This document shows, piece after piece, positions 25,775 to 36,551 of a stretch of DNA of 64,000 nucleotides; the first letter of the stretch is position 1; each line of letters begins with the position of its first letter. The notes beneath the pieces are model-generated. The model searched no databases. It saw nothing but the letters and a program-made list of their open reading frames with translations, and was not told the DNA's origin. The stretch covers positions 62,001 through 126,000 of the forward strand of contig CACGEW010000001.1 in assembly GCA_902572345.1 (NCBI GenBank). Reading direction: 5' to 3'. The position numbers and the translations under genes are program-made. The DNA is from an uncultured Pelagibacteraceae bacterium. GTDB taxonomy: Bacteria; Pseudomonadota; Alphaproteobacteria; Pelagibacterales; Pelagibacteraceae.

Positions 25775-26131
25775 ATGAAAGTATCATTTACATTATCAGC
25801 AAAAAAATTGCTCAGCGAAATCAAGGAAATTCATGGAGAAGATCTTTTGTTTCACCAGTCAGGCGGATGTTGCGATGGAAGCGCGCCTATGTGTTTTCCA
25901 GCAAAAGAATATCAAGTAGGAAACAGTGACGTAAAATTGGGAGAGGTTGATGGAACTCCTTTCTATATGAATGAAGATCAATATGAAAAGTGGAAACATA
26001 CAGATCTCACAATTGATGCTGTAAAGGGAATCGGAGGCATGTTTTCCCTTGATAATGGAACAGGGCAAAGGTTTTTAACAAAATCTGAAATTTGCGTTGT
26101 AGTAGACAACGATAAAAAAGCTGCAAATTAA
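25775..26131 (+). CDS. DUF779 protein
   Basis: 118 residues from the ATG at 25775. The alternative ATG at 25757 adds six residues but lies in the hairpin stem. The signature HQSGGCCDGSAPMCF (about 27-41) with three cysteines identifies the family. Such genes frequently lie beside acetaldehyde dehydrogenase genes and may help in assembly, metal or redox protection of that enzyme, but the biochemical role is not established. Later features are a central GTPFYM and a final IGGMFSLDNGTGQRFLT stretch. Read with the upstream dehydrogenase as a two-gene unit. Confidence 0.88.
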   Translation: MKVSFTLSAKKLLSEIKEIHGEDLLFHQSGGCCDGSAPMCFPAKEYQVGNSDVKLGEVDGTPFYMNEDQYEKWKHTDLTIDAVKGIGGMFSLDNGTGQRFLTKSEICVVVDNDKKAAN

Positions 26132-26174
26132 TCTCTTTATAGACAAGTTCTAAAATATCTGTATTTAATTAAAT

Positions 26175-28850
26175 ATGGGCCAAATTTTACTTACTGATGT
26201 TAGAAAAAAATTCTTAGATTATTTTAAAAAAAATAATCATAAGATCGTGGATTCTAGCAACTTAGTTCCTAACAATGATCCTACTCTCATGTTTACAAAT
26301 TCAGGCATGGTGCAATTTAAGAATGTTTTTACTGGTTTAGAAAAAAGAGACTACAAAACAGCCACAACATCTCAAAAATGCGTAAGAGCTGGTGGAAAAC
26401 ACAATGATTTAGAAAATGTAGGATATACGCCAAGACACCACACTTTTTTTGAAATGCTAGGAAATTTTTCCTTTGGAGATTATTTTAAAGAACAGGCAAT
26501 TGTTCACGCTTGGACCTTGTTAACTAAAGATTTTCAACTTCCAAAGGAAAAACTTTCAGTTACAGTTTTTCACGAAGATAATGAGTCATTTAAACTTTGG
26601 AAAAAAATAGCAGGCCTAAGCGATGATAAGATAATTAAAATAGCAACATCAGATAACTTTTGGTCAATGGGAGATACAGGTCCTTGCGGCCCGTGTTCAG
26701 AAATATTCTATGATCACGGTGATAAATTAAAAGGGGGACCACCAGGCAGCCCTAATGAAGATGGAGATAGATTCATTGAGATTTGGAATTTAGTATTTAT
26801 GCAATATGAGCAAATATCAAAAGATAAGAGAATAAATTTACCAAAACCGTCAGTGGATACTGGGATGGGCCTTGAAAGAATGACAGCAGTTCTTCAAGGG
26901 ACGCATGATAATTATAATATCGATCACTTTAAAAAAATCATGAACTCATCCGCCGATCTATTGAAATCACCAATTAATAATAAAACTATTGCAAGCCATA
27001 GAGTGATCGCAGATCATTTGAGAGCTAGTAGTTTTTTAATCGCCGAAGGAATTTTACCTTCGAATGAGGGACGTGGATATGTATTAAGAAGAATAATGAG
27101 ACGTGGGATGAGGCATGCTCATACACTTGGAGGTAAAGAGTCAATCTTTTATAAATTGTTTGATGTTTTGATGAACGAAATGAAAAAAAGCTACCCAGAA
27201 CTTGTTAGAGGAAAAGATTTAATAATAGAAACTTTAAAAAATGAGGAAGAAAAGTTTTCTTCATTGTTAGGGCGAGGTATAAAAATTTTAGAGGAAAATT
27301 TAGATAAAGTTCAAAATAAAATACTTCCAGGTGAAATAGCATTTAAACTTTATGATACTTATGGATTTCCACTAGATCTAACAGCTGATATTTTAAGATC
27401 AAAAAATATCAAAATAGATAGCAAGGGTTTTGACAGTGAGATGGAAAAAAGCAAAGCTTTAGCCAGGGCTAACTGGAAAGGTTCGGGAGATAAATCTTTA
27501 GAGGAAAAATGGTTTAAAATAAGAGAGGAATTAGATCCTACAGAATTTTTGGGCTATGAATTTAATAAAGCAGAGGGAGTAGTTTTAAAAATCTCAAAAG
27601 GAAAAGATTTTATTCATGAAGCAAAAGAAAACGACGAAATTGAACTCATTACTAATCAAACACCTTTTTACGGAGAGTCAGGAGGTCAAGTCGGTGACCA
27701 GGGAGAAATAAAGACATCTACATGTAAAATAAAAATTTTAGATACCCAAAAAAAAATGGGCGATCTACACGTGCATGTTGGAAAAGTAATATCCGGATCT
27801 GTTAAAGTGGGCGAGAATGTTAATTTAGAGATTAATCTCAGAAGACGAAATGATGCTAAAGCATATCACTCAGCAACTCATTTGCTACACGAAGCTTTAA
27901 GAAGGACTTTAGGTAAACATGTTACTCAGAAAGGCTCTTTAGTAAGTCCTGAAAAGTTAAGATTTGATTTTAGCCACAATAAACCAATTGAAAAAAATGA
28001 AATTAATAAGATTGAAGATTTGGTAAACGATATGGTCTCTAAAGCAAGTGACGTTAGAACTAGAATTATGACACCAAAAGAGGCAGTAGATAATGGAGCA
28101 CTGGCATTATTTGGTGAGAAATATGGAGATGAAGTCAGAGTTTTGTCTATGGGTGAAGAAAAAGATAAGTATTTTTCAACAGAGTTATGTGGTGGAACAC
28201 ATGTATCAAATACATCAGAAATAGGTAGATTTAAAATAATTAGTCAGTCGTCGATATCTTCTGGAGTAAGACGAGTTGAAGCTTTAAGAGCAGATCAACT
28301 TGTAGAATATGAAAAAAATCTAAAACAAACTCAATCTACTAAAGAGAATAAATTGAATGAAGAAATCACAACTATTAAAAAAGCTTTAGAGGAACTTAAA
28401 ATTAAACCTAATTACAGCAATGGTTTAAGTACTGCTGAAAATTTAAAGAATTTAAGCAAACAACTTGATCAAGCCAATTTAAAAAATATAATTGCAGATA
28501 AGAGTAAAAATATTATTAAGGACAGTAAAATTGCAGATTTTACTTTTAGATATCAAACTATAAAAAACTTTCCTTCAAAAGAATTAAGAACAATTATTGA
28601 CTCAGGAAAAAAAGATTTAAAGAAAGGAGTTTTAATTGCTTTTTCTGTTCTTGATGGGAAAGTAGGCGTTTCAGTTGGTGTCACAAAAGATTTAACAGAA
28701 AAATTTGATGCAGTGGAGTTAGTAAAAATAGCTGCTACTATTTTAGGTGGCAAAGGTGGAGGAGGAAGAAAAGATTTTGCGCAAGCAGGAGGAGTGGATG
28801 AAACCAAAGTTGAAGATGCTTACAAAGCTGTATTAAAAAAAATTAGTTAA
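26175..28850 (+). CDS. alaS: alanyl-tRNA synthetase
   Basis: 891 residues, full-length bacterial type. The class II catalytic domain starts with [21 protein letters not shown] motif residues; the editing domain has [13 protein letters not shown] and CGGTHVSNT, which bind zinc; and the C-Ala domain ends with [16 protein letters not shown]. All parts needed for charging and for clearing mischarged tRNA are present. It overlaps icd by eight bases at the 3' ends. A 43-base spacer from DUF779 shows no distinct promoter. Confidence 0.98.
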   Translation: MGQILLTDVRKKFLDYFKKNNHKIVDSSNLVPNNDPTLMFTNSGMVQFKNVFTGLEKRDYKTATTSQKCVRAGGKHNDLENVGYTPRHHTFFEMLGNFSFGDYFKEQAIVHAWTLLTKDFQLPKEKLSVTVFHEDNESFKLWKKIAGLSDDKIIKIATSDNFWSMGDTGPCGPCSEIFYDHGDKLKGGPPGSPNEDGDRFIEIWNLVFMQYEQISKDKRINLPKPSVDTGMGLERMTAVLQGTHDNYNIDHFKKIMNSSADLLKSPINNKTIASHRVIADHLRASSFLIAEGILPSNEGRGYVLRRIMRRGMRHAHTLGGKESIFYKLFDVLMNEMKKSYPELVRGKDLIIETLKNEEEKFSSLLGRGIKILEENLDKVQNKILPGEIAFKLYDTYGFPLDLTADILRSKNIKIDSKGFDSEMEKSKALARANWKGSGDKSLEEKWFKIREELDPTEFLGYEFNKAEGVVLKISKGKDFIHEAKENDEIELITNQTPFYGESGGQVGDQGEIKTSTCKIKILDTQKKMGDLHVHVGKVISGSVKVGENVNLEINLRRRNDAKAYHSATHLLHEALRRTLGKHVTQKGSLVSPEKLRFDFSHNKPIEKNEINKIEDLVNDMVSKASDVRTRIMTPKEAVDNGALALFGEKYGDEVRVLSMGEEKDKYFSTELCGGTHVSNTSEIGRFKIISQSSISSGVRRVEALRADQLVEYEKNLKQTQSTKENKLNEEITTIKKALEELKIKPNYSNGLSTAENLKNLSKQLDQANLKNIIADKSKNIIKDSKIADFTFRYQTIKNFPSKELRTIIDSGKKDLKKGVLIAFSVLDGKVGVSVGVTKDLTEKFDAVELVKIAATILGGKGGGGRKDFAQAGGVDETKVEDAYKAVLKKIS

Positions 28851-30057
28851 TTTTCTTTTTAAGGTTACCGTCTATTGCTTCTAAAAATTGATTAGTAGTT
28901 AAATATTTAGAGGACTTATCAATCAATATTGCAAGATCTTTTGTCATCGACCCACTTTCAACTGTTTCTACACAAACTTTCTCTATTGAAGATGCAAATT
29001 TGATTAGTTCATCGTTATTATCTAATTTTCCTCTATGAGCTAAACCTCTTGTCCAAGCAAAAATTGATGCAATTGGATTTGTAGAAGTTTCTTTTCCTTG
29101 TTGATGCATTCTATAATGTCTCGTAACTGTTCCGTGTGCAGCTTCAGATTCGACAGTTTTTCCATCTGGCGTCATGAGAACACTAGTCATCAGTCCTAAA
29201 GAACCAAATCCTTGTGCTACAGTGTCTGATTGAACATCTCCATCATAGTTTTTACAAGCCCAAACATATCCGCCATTCCATTTCATAGCACAAGCTACCA
29301 TGTCATCAATCAACCTATGTTCATAAGTTATATTTACTGACTCAAATTTCTTTTTAAATTCTTTTTCGAAAACTTCTTGGAACAGATCTTTGAAACGACC
29401 ATCGTAAGCTTTTAAAATTGTATTTTTGGTTGATAAATAAACTGGCCACTTTCTACCAAGGCCATAATTCATACATGCTCTTGCAAAATTTTTAATTGAG
29501 TCATCTAAATTATACATAGCCAAAGCTGTTCCTGGTCCAGTAAAATTAAATACTTCAAATTCTTTTTTATCTTTACCATCTTTTGATGTCCACTTAACTT
29601 CCATTTTACCTTCTCCTGGAATTAAAAAATCCGTTGCACGGTATTGATCACCAAAAGCATGTCTACCTATAACGATTGGTTGTGTCCAACCCGGCACTAA
29701 TTTTGGAACATTTTTACAAATAATTGGTTCTCTAAATACTGTACCACCTAATATATTTCGAATAGTTCCATTAGGCGATCTCCACATTTTTTTAAGCTTG
29801 AATTCTTCAACCCTTGCTTCATCAGGTGTAATAGTAGCGCATTTAACACCAACGCCAAATTGTTTAATAGCATTAGCCGCATCAATAGTGATTTGGTCAC
29901 CAGTTTTATCTCGACTTTCCATTCCCAAATCGTAGTATTTCAAGTCTATTTCTAAGTAAGGCTTGATTAGCTTATCTTTGATAAATGACCAGATAATTCT
30001 TGTCATTTCATCACCATCTAACTCAACCACTGGATTTTTTACTTTAATTTTTGCCAT
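28843..30057 (-). CDS. icd: isocitrate dehydrogenase, NADP-dependent, eukaryote-like type
   Basis: A TCA-cycle enzyme turning isocitrate into 2-oxoglutarate with NADPH production. 404 residues, matching the homodimeric type shared by mitochondria and alphaproteobacteria, distinct from E. coli Icd. Visible marks: [13 protein letters not shown] near the start, [19 protein letters not shown] (substrate loop), [15 protein letters not shown], and [16 protein letters not shown]. It is a single gene, diverging from psd across a 64-base spacer. Confidence 0.96.
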   Translation of the reverse strand: MAKIKVKNPVVELDGDEMTRIIWSFIKDKLIKPYLEIDLKYYDLGMESRDKTGDQITIDAANAIKQFGVGVKCATITPDEARVEEFKLKKMWRSPNGTIRNILGGTVFREPIICKNVPKLVPGWTQPIVIGRHAFGDQYRATDFLIPGEGKMEVKWTSKDGKDKKEFEVFNFTGPGTALAMYNLDDSIKNFARACMNYGLGRKWPVYLSTKNTILKAYDGRFKDLFQEVFEKEFKKKFESVNITYEHRLIDDMVACAMKWNGGYVWACKNYDGDVQSDTVAQGFGSLGLMTSVLMTPDGKTVESEAAHGTVTRHYRMHQQGKETSTNPIASIFAWTRGLAHRGKLDNNDELIKFASSIEKVCVETVESGSMTKDLAILIDKSSKYLTTNQFLEAIDGNLKKKIN

Positions 30058-30121
30058 AAAATTAAGATTGATTAAATGTGATTTTTATACATATTAAGAA
30101 AAAATTATCAAACTATTAATT

Positions 30122-30769
30122 ATGTTTAACACAATATTTCCAAAGATTCATAAAGAAGGGTATAAATTTTTAGCCATTTCAATTTTGTCTACTTTTATAG
30201 TTTTAATTTTTTCAAAATTTCTTGGATTTTCATTAATTCTGATAACGGTTTGGGTTTATTATTTTTTTAGAGATCCAGAACGATATTCAATTAATGATGA
30301 TAGTTATTTAGTGAGCCCAGCAGACGGACTAATTACAGACATATCAGAAAAATCTGGACCAGAAGAGTTAAGATTAGAAAATACTTCTTTTACAAGAATA
30401 AGTGTTTTTATGAATGTATTTAACTGCCACGTAAATAGAGTCCCATCTTCTGGTAAAATAGAGGAAATTTTTTATAAACCAGGAAAATTTTTGAACGCAT
30501 CATTGGATAAGGCAAGTGAAGAAAATGAGAGAAACTTTTTTAAATTAAAATTGAATAATGGAGAAGAAATTATAATTGTTCAAATAGCAGGACTTATAGC
30601 TAGAAGAATAGTTTGCGAAGTAGAGCAAGGCCAGTCTTTAAAGCAAGGAGATAGAATTGGTATGATTAGGTTTGGAAGTAGAGTTGACATTTATTTTAAA
30701 AATAAAAAAATCTTAGCTAAATTAGGTCAAAACGTAACAGCAGGAGAAAGCTTATTGGCTTGTGAGTAA
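30122..30769 (+). CDS. psd: phosphatidylserine decarboxylase proenzyme
   Basis: Makes phosphatidylethanolamine. 215 residues, the short form common in alphaproteobacteria. Two N-terminal hydrophobic segments (about 17-48), then SPADGLI, the MNVFNCHVNRVPSSG segment, and self-cleavage site G185-S186 in MIRFGSRVDIYF, where the Ser becomes the pyruvoyl group. The stop overlaps the pssA start by one base (TAATG), so both steps of PE synthesis are one unit. Confidence 0.96.
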   Translation: MFNTIFPKIHKEGYKFLAISILSTFIVLIFSKFLGFSLILITVWVYYFFRDPERYSINDDSYLVSPADGLITDISEKSGPEELRLENTSFTRISVFMNVFNCHVNRVPSSGKIEEIFYKPGKFLNASLDKASEENERNFFKLKLNNGEEIIIVQIAGLIARRIVCEVEQGQSLKQGDRIGMIRFGSRVDIYFKNKKILAKLGQNVTAGESLLACE

Positions 30770-31560
30770 TGCAAGAAAATAAAAAATTTAAACTTGTATC
30801 TGCAAAAAAAACTAGATACTTGCTTCCTAATATTCTTACATTAGCTGGAGTATGCCTAGGAATAAGCTCAATCAAATTTTCAATCGATGGTAATTTTACA
30901 TTAGCTGTAACATTAATTTTATTTGCAGCAATTTTAGATACTTTAGATGGAAGAATTGCAAGATTAATTAAAGGAACATCTGAGTTTGGCAAGGAGTTGG
31001 ACTCGTTAACAGATTTCGTAAGTTTTGGAATTGCTCCAGTTTTTATTTTATATTTTTGGGAATTAAATAACTACGGAAAATTAGGTTGGGCAATAACACT
31101 AGTGTATTCAGTATGTTGTGTTCTTAGACTTGCAAGATTCAATTTAACAAAAATTGATGAAACGGAGGACTGGAAAAATAATTTTTTTGAAGGTATTCCT
31201 TCGCCAGCGGGCGGTCTTTTAATATTAATGCCGTTAATATATGAGCTCTCAAATTTTAAAATTAATTTAGATTTAAAAATAATTACTCCATACCTAACTC
31301 TATTAATTGCGATTTTATTAGTAAGTAAAGTGCCTACATTAGCTCTCAAAAAAATATCGATTTCACCTAAAGCAACAGTTTTTTTATTATTAGGTATTGG
31401 GGTAGTATTTATAGCTTTATTATTTTATACATTAGAAGCCCTTTTAATTTTTGGGATTGGATATCTTATTTCAATTCCAATAAGTATAATTATGTATTTC
31501 AATCAAAATAAAAAAAATACAGATAAAATGTCTGATGAAAATCATGAAGATATTTTATAA
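30769..31560 (+). CDS. pssA: CDP-diacylglycerol--serine O-phosphatidyltransferase
   Basis: Makes phosphatidylserine, the substrate of the Psd encoded directly upstream. 263 residues with about eight hydrophobic segments. The CDP-alcohol phosphatidyltransferase motif is complete: DTLDGRIARLIKGTSEFGKELDSLTD (D-G-x2-A-R-x8-G-x3-D-x3-D) near residues 62-87. The C-terminal tail is short and acidic. The stop overlaps the next start (TAATG). Confidence 0.95.
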   Translation: MQENKKFKLVSAKKTRYLLPNILTLAGVCLGISSIKFSIDGNFTLAVTLILFAAILDTLDGRIARLIKGTSEFGKELDSLTDFVSFGIAPVFILYFWELNNYGKLGWAITLVYSVCCVLRLARFNLTKIDETEDWKNNFFEGIPSPAGGLLILMPLIYELSNFKINLDLKIITPYLTLLIAILLVSKVPTLALKKISISPKATVFLLLGIGVVFIALLFYTLEALLIFGIGYLISIPISIIMYFNQNKKNTDKMSDENHEDIL

Positions 31561-32186
31561 TGAAAAAATCAAAAAGAATTAAAAAAAGTAATTCTTGGAA
31601 AATAAAACAACATAGGGATCAATATTTTAAAAAGTCAAAAACACTAGGTTATCGTTCAAGAGCATCATTCAAATTAATCGAATTAAATAAAAAATATAAT
31701 TTTATTAAAAAAAATACCAATTTATTAGATTTAGGTTCTTATCCAGGAGGATGGACACAAGTAGCAGCAAAAATAATTACAACTGGTAAAATATTGTCTA
31801 TGGATAAAAAAGAAATGTCTCCAGTAAAAAATACAAAATTTATTAAAGGAGATATATTTGAAAAAAAAAATAAAAATGAAATTATTAGTTATTTTAGCAA
31901 TAAACTGGACGTAATAATATCTGATATGGCTGCAGATACTACGGGGAATAAGTCATTAGACTCCATTAGAACCAATCAATTATGCTATGAAGTAATAGTG
32001 TTTTCAAAAGATATATTAAAACCTAGAGGTGTATTAGTTTCAAAGCTTTTTATGGGTGATGATTTTATAGAGGTAAAAAAATTGGCAAATTCTCTGTTTA
32101 AAAAAGTAAATTTTTTTAAGCCTGAGTCTAGCAGAAAAGAGTCCAAAGAAACTTATTTACACTGTGAATTTTTAAAGTCTTTATAA
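31560..32186 (+). CDS. rlmE: 23S rRNA (uridine-2'-O-) methyltransferase
   Basis: FtsJ/RrmJ, which methylates a uridine in the 23S A loop. 208 residues. The catalytic set K38 (SRASFKL), D122 (IISDMAADTTG), K162 (VSKLFMG) and E203 (HCEFL) is complete, and the AdoMet-binding LDLGSYPGGW is at 56-65. A basic N-terminal tail is normal. It is coupled to pssA by TAATG and followed by guaB after 26 bases. Confidence 0.95.
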   Translation: MKKSKRIKKSNSWKIKQHRDQYFKKSKTLGYRSRASFKLIELNKKYNFIKKNTNLLDLGSYPGGWTQVAAKIITTGKILSMDKKEMSPVKNTKFIKGDIFEKKNKNEIISYFSNKLDVIISDMAADTTGNKSLDSIRTNQLCYEVIVFSKDILKPRGVLVSKLFMGDDFIEVKKLANSLFKKVNFFKPESSRKESKETYLHCEFLKSL

Positions 32187-32212
32187 ATTTAAATAATTGT
32201 ATATAAGTTTAT

Positions 32213-33292
32213 ATGGAAACAATTAAAGAAGCTTTAACCTTTGATGATGTTTTGCTTTTACCAAGATATTCCAATGTTCTTCCTGCAAAAACTAATATTA
32301 GTTTAAAATTAACAAATAAAATCAGTCTCAAGGTGCCTTTCTTATCTTCTGCAATGGACACAGTTACAGAGTCCAAGATGGCAATAGCAATAGCCAAAGA
32401 GGGTGGATTAGGAATTATCCATAGAAATTTAAATATAAAAAATCAGTCTAATGAAGTCAAAAAAGTAAAAAAAGAAAATTTCTATGTTGGTGCTGCTATT
32501 GGAACAAATAAAGAAGATCTTGATAGAGCTAGATTTTTAATAAATTACGGAACCGATTTGATTGTAATAGATACTGCTCATGGTTATAGTGAAAAAGTTT
32601 TAAACACTCTTACTAAAATTAAAAAAATAACAAAAAATATACCAGTCTGTGTGGGTAATATTGCAACAGGAGATGCTGCAAAAAAATTATATGACTCTGG
32701 CGCAGATATTATCAAGGTCGGGATAGGACCTGGGTCAATCTGCACTACTAGGATGGTTGCAGGTATAGGAGTGCCTCAAATCTCAGCAATTATAGAGGTT
32801 AAAAAAGCACTTAATAAAAAAAAGGTTAAAATAATTTCAGATGGAGGAATAAAATTTTCAGGAGATATTGCAAAAGCTTTAGCTGCAGGGGCTGACGCCA
32901 TAATGATGGGCTCAATATTTGCTGGAACAGAAGAAAGCCCAGGAAAAAAATTTAAAAAAAATGGAAAAATTTATAAACAATATAGAGGGATGGGCTCAAT
33001 AGGCGCAATGTCAGCTGGATCAGCTAATAGATATTTTCAAAAAAATTTTAAAGATAAGTCAAAATTTGTACCAGAGGGTGTTGAAGGTCGAGTGGAATAT
33101 AAAGGAAAAATGTCAAAAATTATATATCAACTACAAGGTGGATTGAGATCATCAATGGGATATATTGGGGCTAAGAATTTAAGTGAAATAAACAAAAAAG
33201 CTAAGTTTGTTAAAATTACAAAAGCAGGATTTTATGAAAGTATGGTTCATAGTGTAGAAATGACAGAAAAGAAAATTAATTATAAATTATGA
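32213..33292 (+). CDS. guaB: IMP dehydrogenase lacking the CBS (Bateman) module
   Basis: The committed step of GMP synthesis: IMP plus NAD to XMP. Only 359 residues instead of about 490. The barrel is intact: [13 protein letters not shown] near the start, [10 protein letters not shown] (45-54), [11 protein letters not shown] with catalytic C177, the ISDGGIK phosphate site, [10 protein letters not shown] at 257-266 and [11 protein letters not shown] (284-294) with the flap Arg. The two CBS domains that normally sit between the IIHRNL segment and the next strand are missing; about 17 residues (73-89) bridge the gap. This removes the usual nucleotide-sensing regulator. The stop overlaps the next start by four bases (ATGA). 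Confidence 0.95.
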   Translation: METIKEALTFDDVLLLPRYSNVLPAKTNISLKLTNKISLKVPFLSSAMDTVTESKMAIAIAKEGGLGIIHRNLNIKNQSNEVKKVKKENFYVGAAIGTNKEDLDRARFLINYGTDLIVIDTAHGYSEKVLNTLTKIKKITKNIPVCVGNIATGDAAKKLYDSGADIIKVGIGPGSICTTRMVAGIGVPQISAIIEVKKALNKKKVKIISDGGIKFSGDIAKALAAGADAIMMGSIFAGTEESPGKKFKKNGKIYKQYRGMGSIGAMSAGSANRYFQKNFKDKSKFVPEGVEGRVEYKGKMSKIIYQLQGGLRSSMGYIGAKNLSEINKKAKFVKITKAGFYESMVHSVEMTEKKINYKL

Positions 33293-33708
33293 AAAAAAGT
33301 TTATTAATAATATGTATTTTATTGCTAATTCCAAAAACACTATTTGCTAAATCTAAGTTTTTTGAGCAAGGAATAAATTTGTTTAATAATAACAAATTAC
33401 AAGACGCTAAATTTAAATTTGAACAAGATATAGTTTTTAATCCAAAAAGTGAGCTATCATATTTATATCTTTCAAAGATATTCAATAAATTAGATAAAAA
33501 AGATTTAGAGGAGCAAAATTTAAATACAGTAATGTTAATAAATCCAAAAAATGAGGAAGCTATTTATTATCTTGCAAAGTTAAAATTATCAACATCAGAC
33601 TATAAAAAAAGTAAAGAATTAAATATTAAATTAAAATTATTGTGTAAACAATTCTGCGATCAAAGCGATCAATTAAAACAAGAAATTGAAAATTTATCTA
33701 AAAAATAA
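33289..33708 (+). CDS. exported TPR-like protein between guaB and guaA
   Basis: 139 residues with a signal peptide of about 20 residues ending LFA, then helical repeats of the tetratricopeptide type (FFEQGINLFNNNKLQDA..., YLYLSKIFNKL..., AIYYLAKLKLSTSDY). Two Cys near 119-123 might form a disulfide. No function is known to me. It overlaps guaB by four bases and touches guaA, so it lies inside a purine operon although its product should leave the cytoplasm. Confidence 0.75.
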   Translation: MKKSLLIICILLLIPKTLFAKSKFFEQGINLFNNNKLQDAKFKFEQDIVFNPKSELSYLYLSKIFNKLDKKDLEEQNLNTVMLINPKNEEAIYYLAKLKLSTSDYKKSKELNIKLKLLCKQFCDQSDQLKQEIENLSKK

Positions 33709-35268
33709 ATGCAATTTCAATCTGAAAAAGAAAAAGTACTTATCGTTGACTTTGGCTCTCAATTAACAAAATTAATTGCAAGAAGAGTTAGAGAATTAGA
33801 GGTATATTCTGAAATAATTACACCTAAAGAATTATTTGATTTAAAGAGCTTTGAAAAAATAAAAGGAATTATATTATCTGGTGGTCCAGCGACAGTCACG
33901 AGTAACAAATTTCAAAGCGTACCTAAAGTAATATTTAAAATGAAAATTCCAATTTTAGGAATTTGTTATGGACTTCAATTAATTGCAAAAATATTTGGAG
34001 GTAAAATAAAATCATCCAAAAAACGAAGAGAATTTGGTAGAGCAATCTTATATAAAAAAAAATCCTCAATTTTAATAAGAAATTTTTTAAATAAAAAAAA
34101 CATAGTTTGGATGAGTCACGAAGATGCAGTAGTAAAATTACCGAATAGTTTCAAGGTTATCGCTTCTACAAAAGAGTCAAAATTCACAATTATTGAAAAT
34201 CATAAAGAAAAAATTTATGGAGTTCAATTTCATCCAGAGGTCACTCATACTGAAAATGGAAAAAAATTATTTAAAAATTTTTTATTTTCGATTTGTAAAA
34301 TAAAAAAAAAATGGAATATTAAGTCTCAATCAAAAAGATTAATAAATGAAATAAAACAAATTGTAAAAACTGATAAGGTTATTTGTGCTTTATCAGGTGG
34401 AGTGGATAGTAGTGTTGTTGCTTTATTAGTAAATAGAGCCATAAAAAAAAATTTAATTTGCATAATGGTTGATACTGGTTTGATGAGGAAAAATGAATTT
34501 TCCCAGACGTACAATATCTTTAAGAATAAATATAAACTTAATGTGAAATTGATTAATGCATCAAATCTTTTTTTAAATAAATTAAAAAATGTTTCAAATC
34601 CTGAAAAAAAAAGAAAAATAATAGGAAAACTTTTTATAAAGATATTTGAAAATGAGTCAAAAAAAATAAAGAATATTAAATTTTTAGCTCAAGGAACGCT
34701 ATATCCTGATATTATTGAAAGCAGATCATCTTCAGGTAGCAAAACATCTAAAATAAAATCACATCACAATGTGGGAGGTTTGCCAAAAAAAATGAACTTA
34801 AAACTTGTTGAGCCTTTAAAAGAATTTTTCAAAGATGAAGTAAGAATTCTTGGGAAATCATTAGGTTTAGTTAAAGAAATTAACCTCAAACACCCTTTTC
34901 CTGGGCCAGGTTTAGGAATTAGAATTGTTGGCAAAATTACAGCTGAGAGGGTAAAAATTCTTCAAGAGGCGGACTCAATTTATATTAAAGAATTAATTAA
35001 ATTTAAACTTTATAAAAACATATGGCAAGCTTACGCTGCTTTACTACCAATTAAAACCGTAGGGGTAATGGGCGATTCAAGAACGTATGAAAACATTTGT
35101 CTTTTAAGAGCTGTGACCTCAGAGGATGGAATGACAGCTGACTATTTTAACTTTCCTAAAAGCTTTTTGGATAGTATTTCTAATAAAATAATAAATAATG
35201 TAAAAGGTATAAACAGAGTGGTGTATGATATTACGTCTAAACCGCCGAGCACAATCGAGTTAGAGTAA
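33709..35268 (+). CDS. guaA: GMP synthase (glutamine-hydrolysing)
   Basis: Converts XMP to GMP. 519 residues, full length. The glutaminase half has [11 protein letters not shown], the catalytic Cys in GICYGLQ, and the [10 protein letters not shown] segment. The ATP pyrophosphatase half has [18 protein letters not shown] and HHNVGGLP. The C-terminal dimerisation domain ends KPPSTIELE. The gene is very AT-rich and Lys-heavy, like its neighbours. The final A of its stop overlaps the panB start. Confidence 0.97.
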   Translation: MQFQSEKEKVLIVDFGSQLTKLIARRVRELEVYSEIITPKELFDLKSFEKIKGIILSGGPATVTSNKFQSVPKVIFKMKIPILGICYGLQLIAKIFGGKIKSSKKRREFGRAILYKKKSSILIRNFLNKKNIVWMSHEDAVVKLPNSFKVIASTKESKFTIIENHKEKIYGVQFHPEVTHTENGKKLFKNFLFSICKIKKKWNIKSQSKRLINEIKQIVKTDKVICALSGGVDSSVVALLVNRAIKKNLICIMVDTGLMRKNEFSQTYNIFKNKYKLNVKLINASNLFLNKLKNVSNPEKKRKIIGKLFIKIFENESKKIKNIKFLAQGTLYPDIIESRSSSGSKTSKIKSHHNVGGLPKKMNLKLVEPLKEFFKDEVRILGKSLGLVKEINLKHPFPGPGLGIRIVGKITAERVKILQEADSIYIKELIKFKLYKNIWQAYAALLPIKTVGVMGDSRTYENICLLRAVTSEDGMTADYFNFPKSFLDSISNKIINNVKGINRVVYDITSKPPSTIELE

Positions 35269-36041
35269 TGAATATTAAAATTAAGAAAATTATACTTAAA
35301 AAAAAAAACAAAACTAAAATTGTTTGCCTAACAGCTTATTCAAAAAGTATTGCTAAAATTTTGGATAAACATGTCGATATAGTTTTAGTAGGAGACTCAA
35401 TGGCAAATGTTTTATATGGCCAAAAAAACACACATAAAATAAATATAGAAAACATTATTCAACATACATTAAGTGTAAAACAATCAATAAAAAAATCTTT
35501 ACTTGTGGTAGACATGCCTAAAGGAACTTATAAAAATATAAATTATGCCTTAAAAAATGCCAGAAATATTATAAAAAAAACAAAATGCGATGCAGTAAAA
35601 TTAGAAAACTTTCAAAATAATTATAAAATTATTAAAGAATTAGTGAAAAATAAAATACCAGTAATGGGACATATTGGATTTACACCTCAATTTAAAAAAA
35701 AATTTAAAATACAAGGTACTTCCAAAAAAGAACTTCTTAAACTTATAAGTGACGCAAAATTAATAGAAAAAGCCGGCGCATTCTCAATCGTATTGGAGTG
35801 CCTATCAATTAATTCTGCTAGAATAATTACTAATCAATTAAAAATACCAACTATAGGAATTGGATCTTCAAAATATTGTGATGGACAAATTTTGGTTACA
35901 GACGATATGCTAGGTTTAAGCGGTTTTTACCCTAAATTTGTAAAAAAATATGTCAATCTTGAGAGAATAATTGAAAAAGCTGTAAAAAAATATACTAGGG
36001 ATGTAAAAAAAAATAAATTTCCAACTATAAGTTATTTTTAA
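35268..36041 (+). CDS. panB: 3-methyl-2-oxobutanoate hydroxymethyltransferase
   Basis: First committed step of pantothenate synthesis, using methylene-tetrahydrofolate. 257 residues. Active-site residues are recognisable: Asp in LVGDSMANV, Asp in VVDMP, Lys and Glu in AVKLENF, the MGHIGFTPQ segment, and Glu in VLECLS. Departures from the common sequence are LTAYS for LTAYD and KLENF for K(I/L)EGG, so the protein is somewhat divergent. Linked to guaA by TAATG. The rest of the pantothenate pathway is not in this window. Confidence 0.9.
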   Translation: MNIKIKKIILKKKNKTKIVCLTAYSKSIAKILDKHVDIVLVGDSMANVLYGQKNTHKINIENIIQHTLSVKQSIKKSLLVVDMPKGTYKNINYALKNARNIIKKTKCDAVKLENFQNNYKIIKELVKNKIPVMGHIGFTPQFKKKFKIQGTSKKELLKLISDAKLIEKAGAFSIVLECLSINSARIITNQLKIPTIGIGSSKYCDGQILVTDDMLGLSGFYPKFVKKYVNLERIIEKAVKKYTRDVKKNKFPTISYF

Positions 36042-36042
36042 A

Positions 36043-36549
36043 ATGGAAGATCTTGATAATAAGACTGATTTCAAACATAAGTTAAAATCATTTTATGATT
36101 TAAATAAAGTAAAAATATATTCACTTATATTTATTTTAATTTTAGCATTAATAATCAATTTTATTTTTAAATATAAAAACGAAAAGGAAAACATCGTAGT
36201 AGCCGAAAACTATGTAGAAGCTGAAATTTTACTATCATTAGGAAAATCAAATGAATCAGCAAAAATATTTAAAAAAATTATAAATAGCAAAAATACTTTT
36301 TACTCAATTTTAGCTCTAAATAAACTTTTAGAAAAAAATTTATTAACTAAAGATGAAGAAATTTTAAATTTTTTTGATAAAATAGAAAAGAAAAATAAAT
36401 CTGAAGAATTAGCAGATATTTTATCTTTAAAAAAAGCTCTTTTTTTAATAAAGAAATCAGACCTCACAAAAGGTAATGAAATTTTACAAAAATTAATTGA
36501 AAAAAATTCTAAACTCAAATTTATAGCTAAGGAAATATTATCCAAGTAA
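36043..36549 (+). CDS. YfgM-like membrane-anchored TPR protein
   Basis: 168 residues: a short cytoplasmic N-terminus, one membrane span at about 25-43, and a periplasmic helical-repeat domain. In many proteobacteria such a gene lies directly upstream of bamB, and here bamB follows two bases after its stop. YfgM of E. coli is a chaperone partner of the SecYEG/PpiD site. Sequence similarity is modest, and the call rests mainly on topology and position. Confidence 0.75.
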   Translation: MEDLDNKTDFKHKLKSFYDLNKVKIYSLIFILILALIINFIFKYKNEKENIVVAENYVEAEILLSLGKSNESAKIFKKIINSKNTFYSILALNKLLEKNLLTKDEEILNFFDKIEKKNKSEELADILSLKKALFLIKKSDLTKGNEILQKLIEKNSKLKFIAKEILSK

Positions 36550-36551
36550 GA

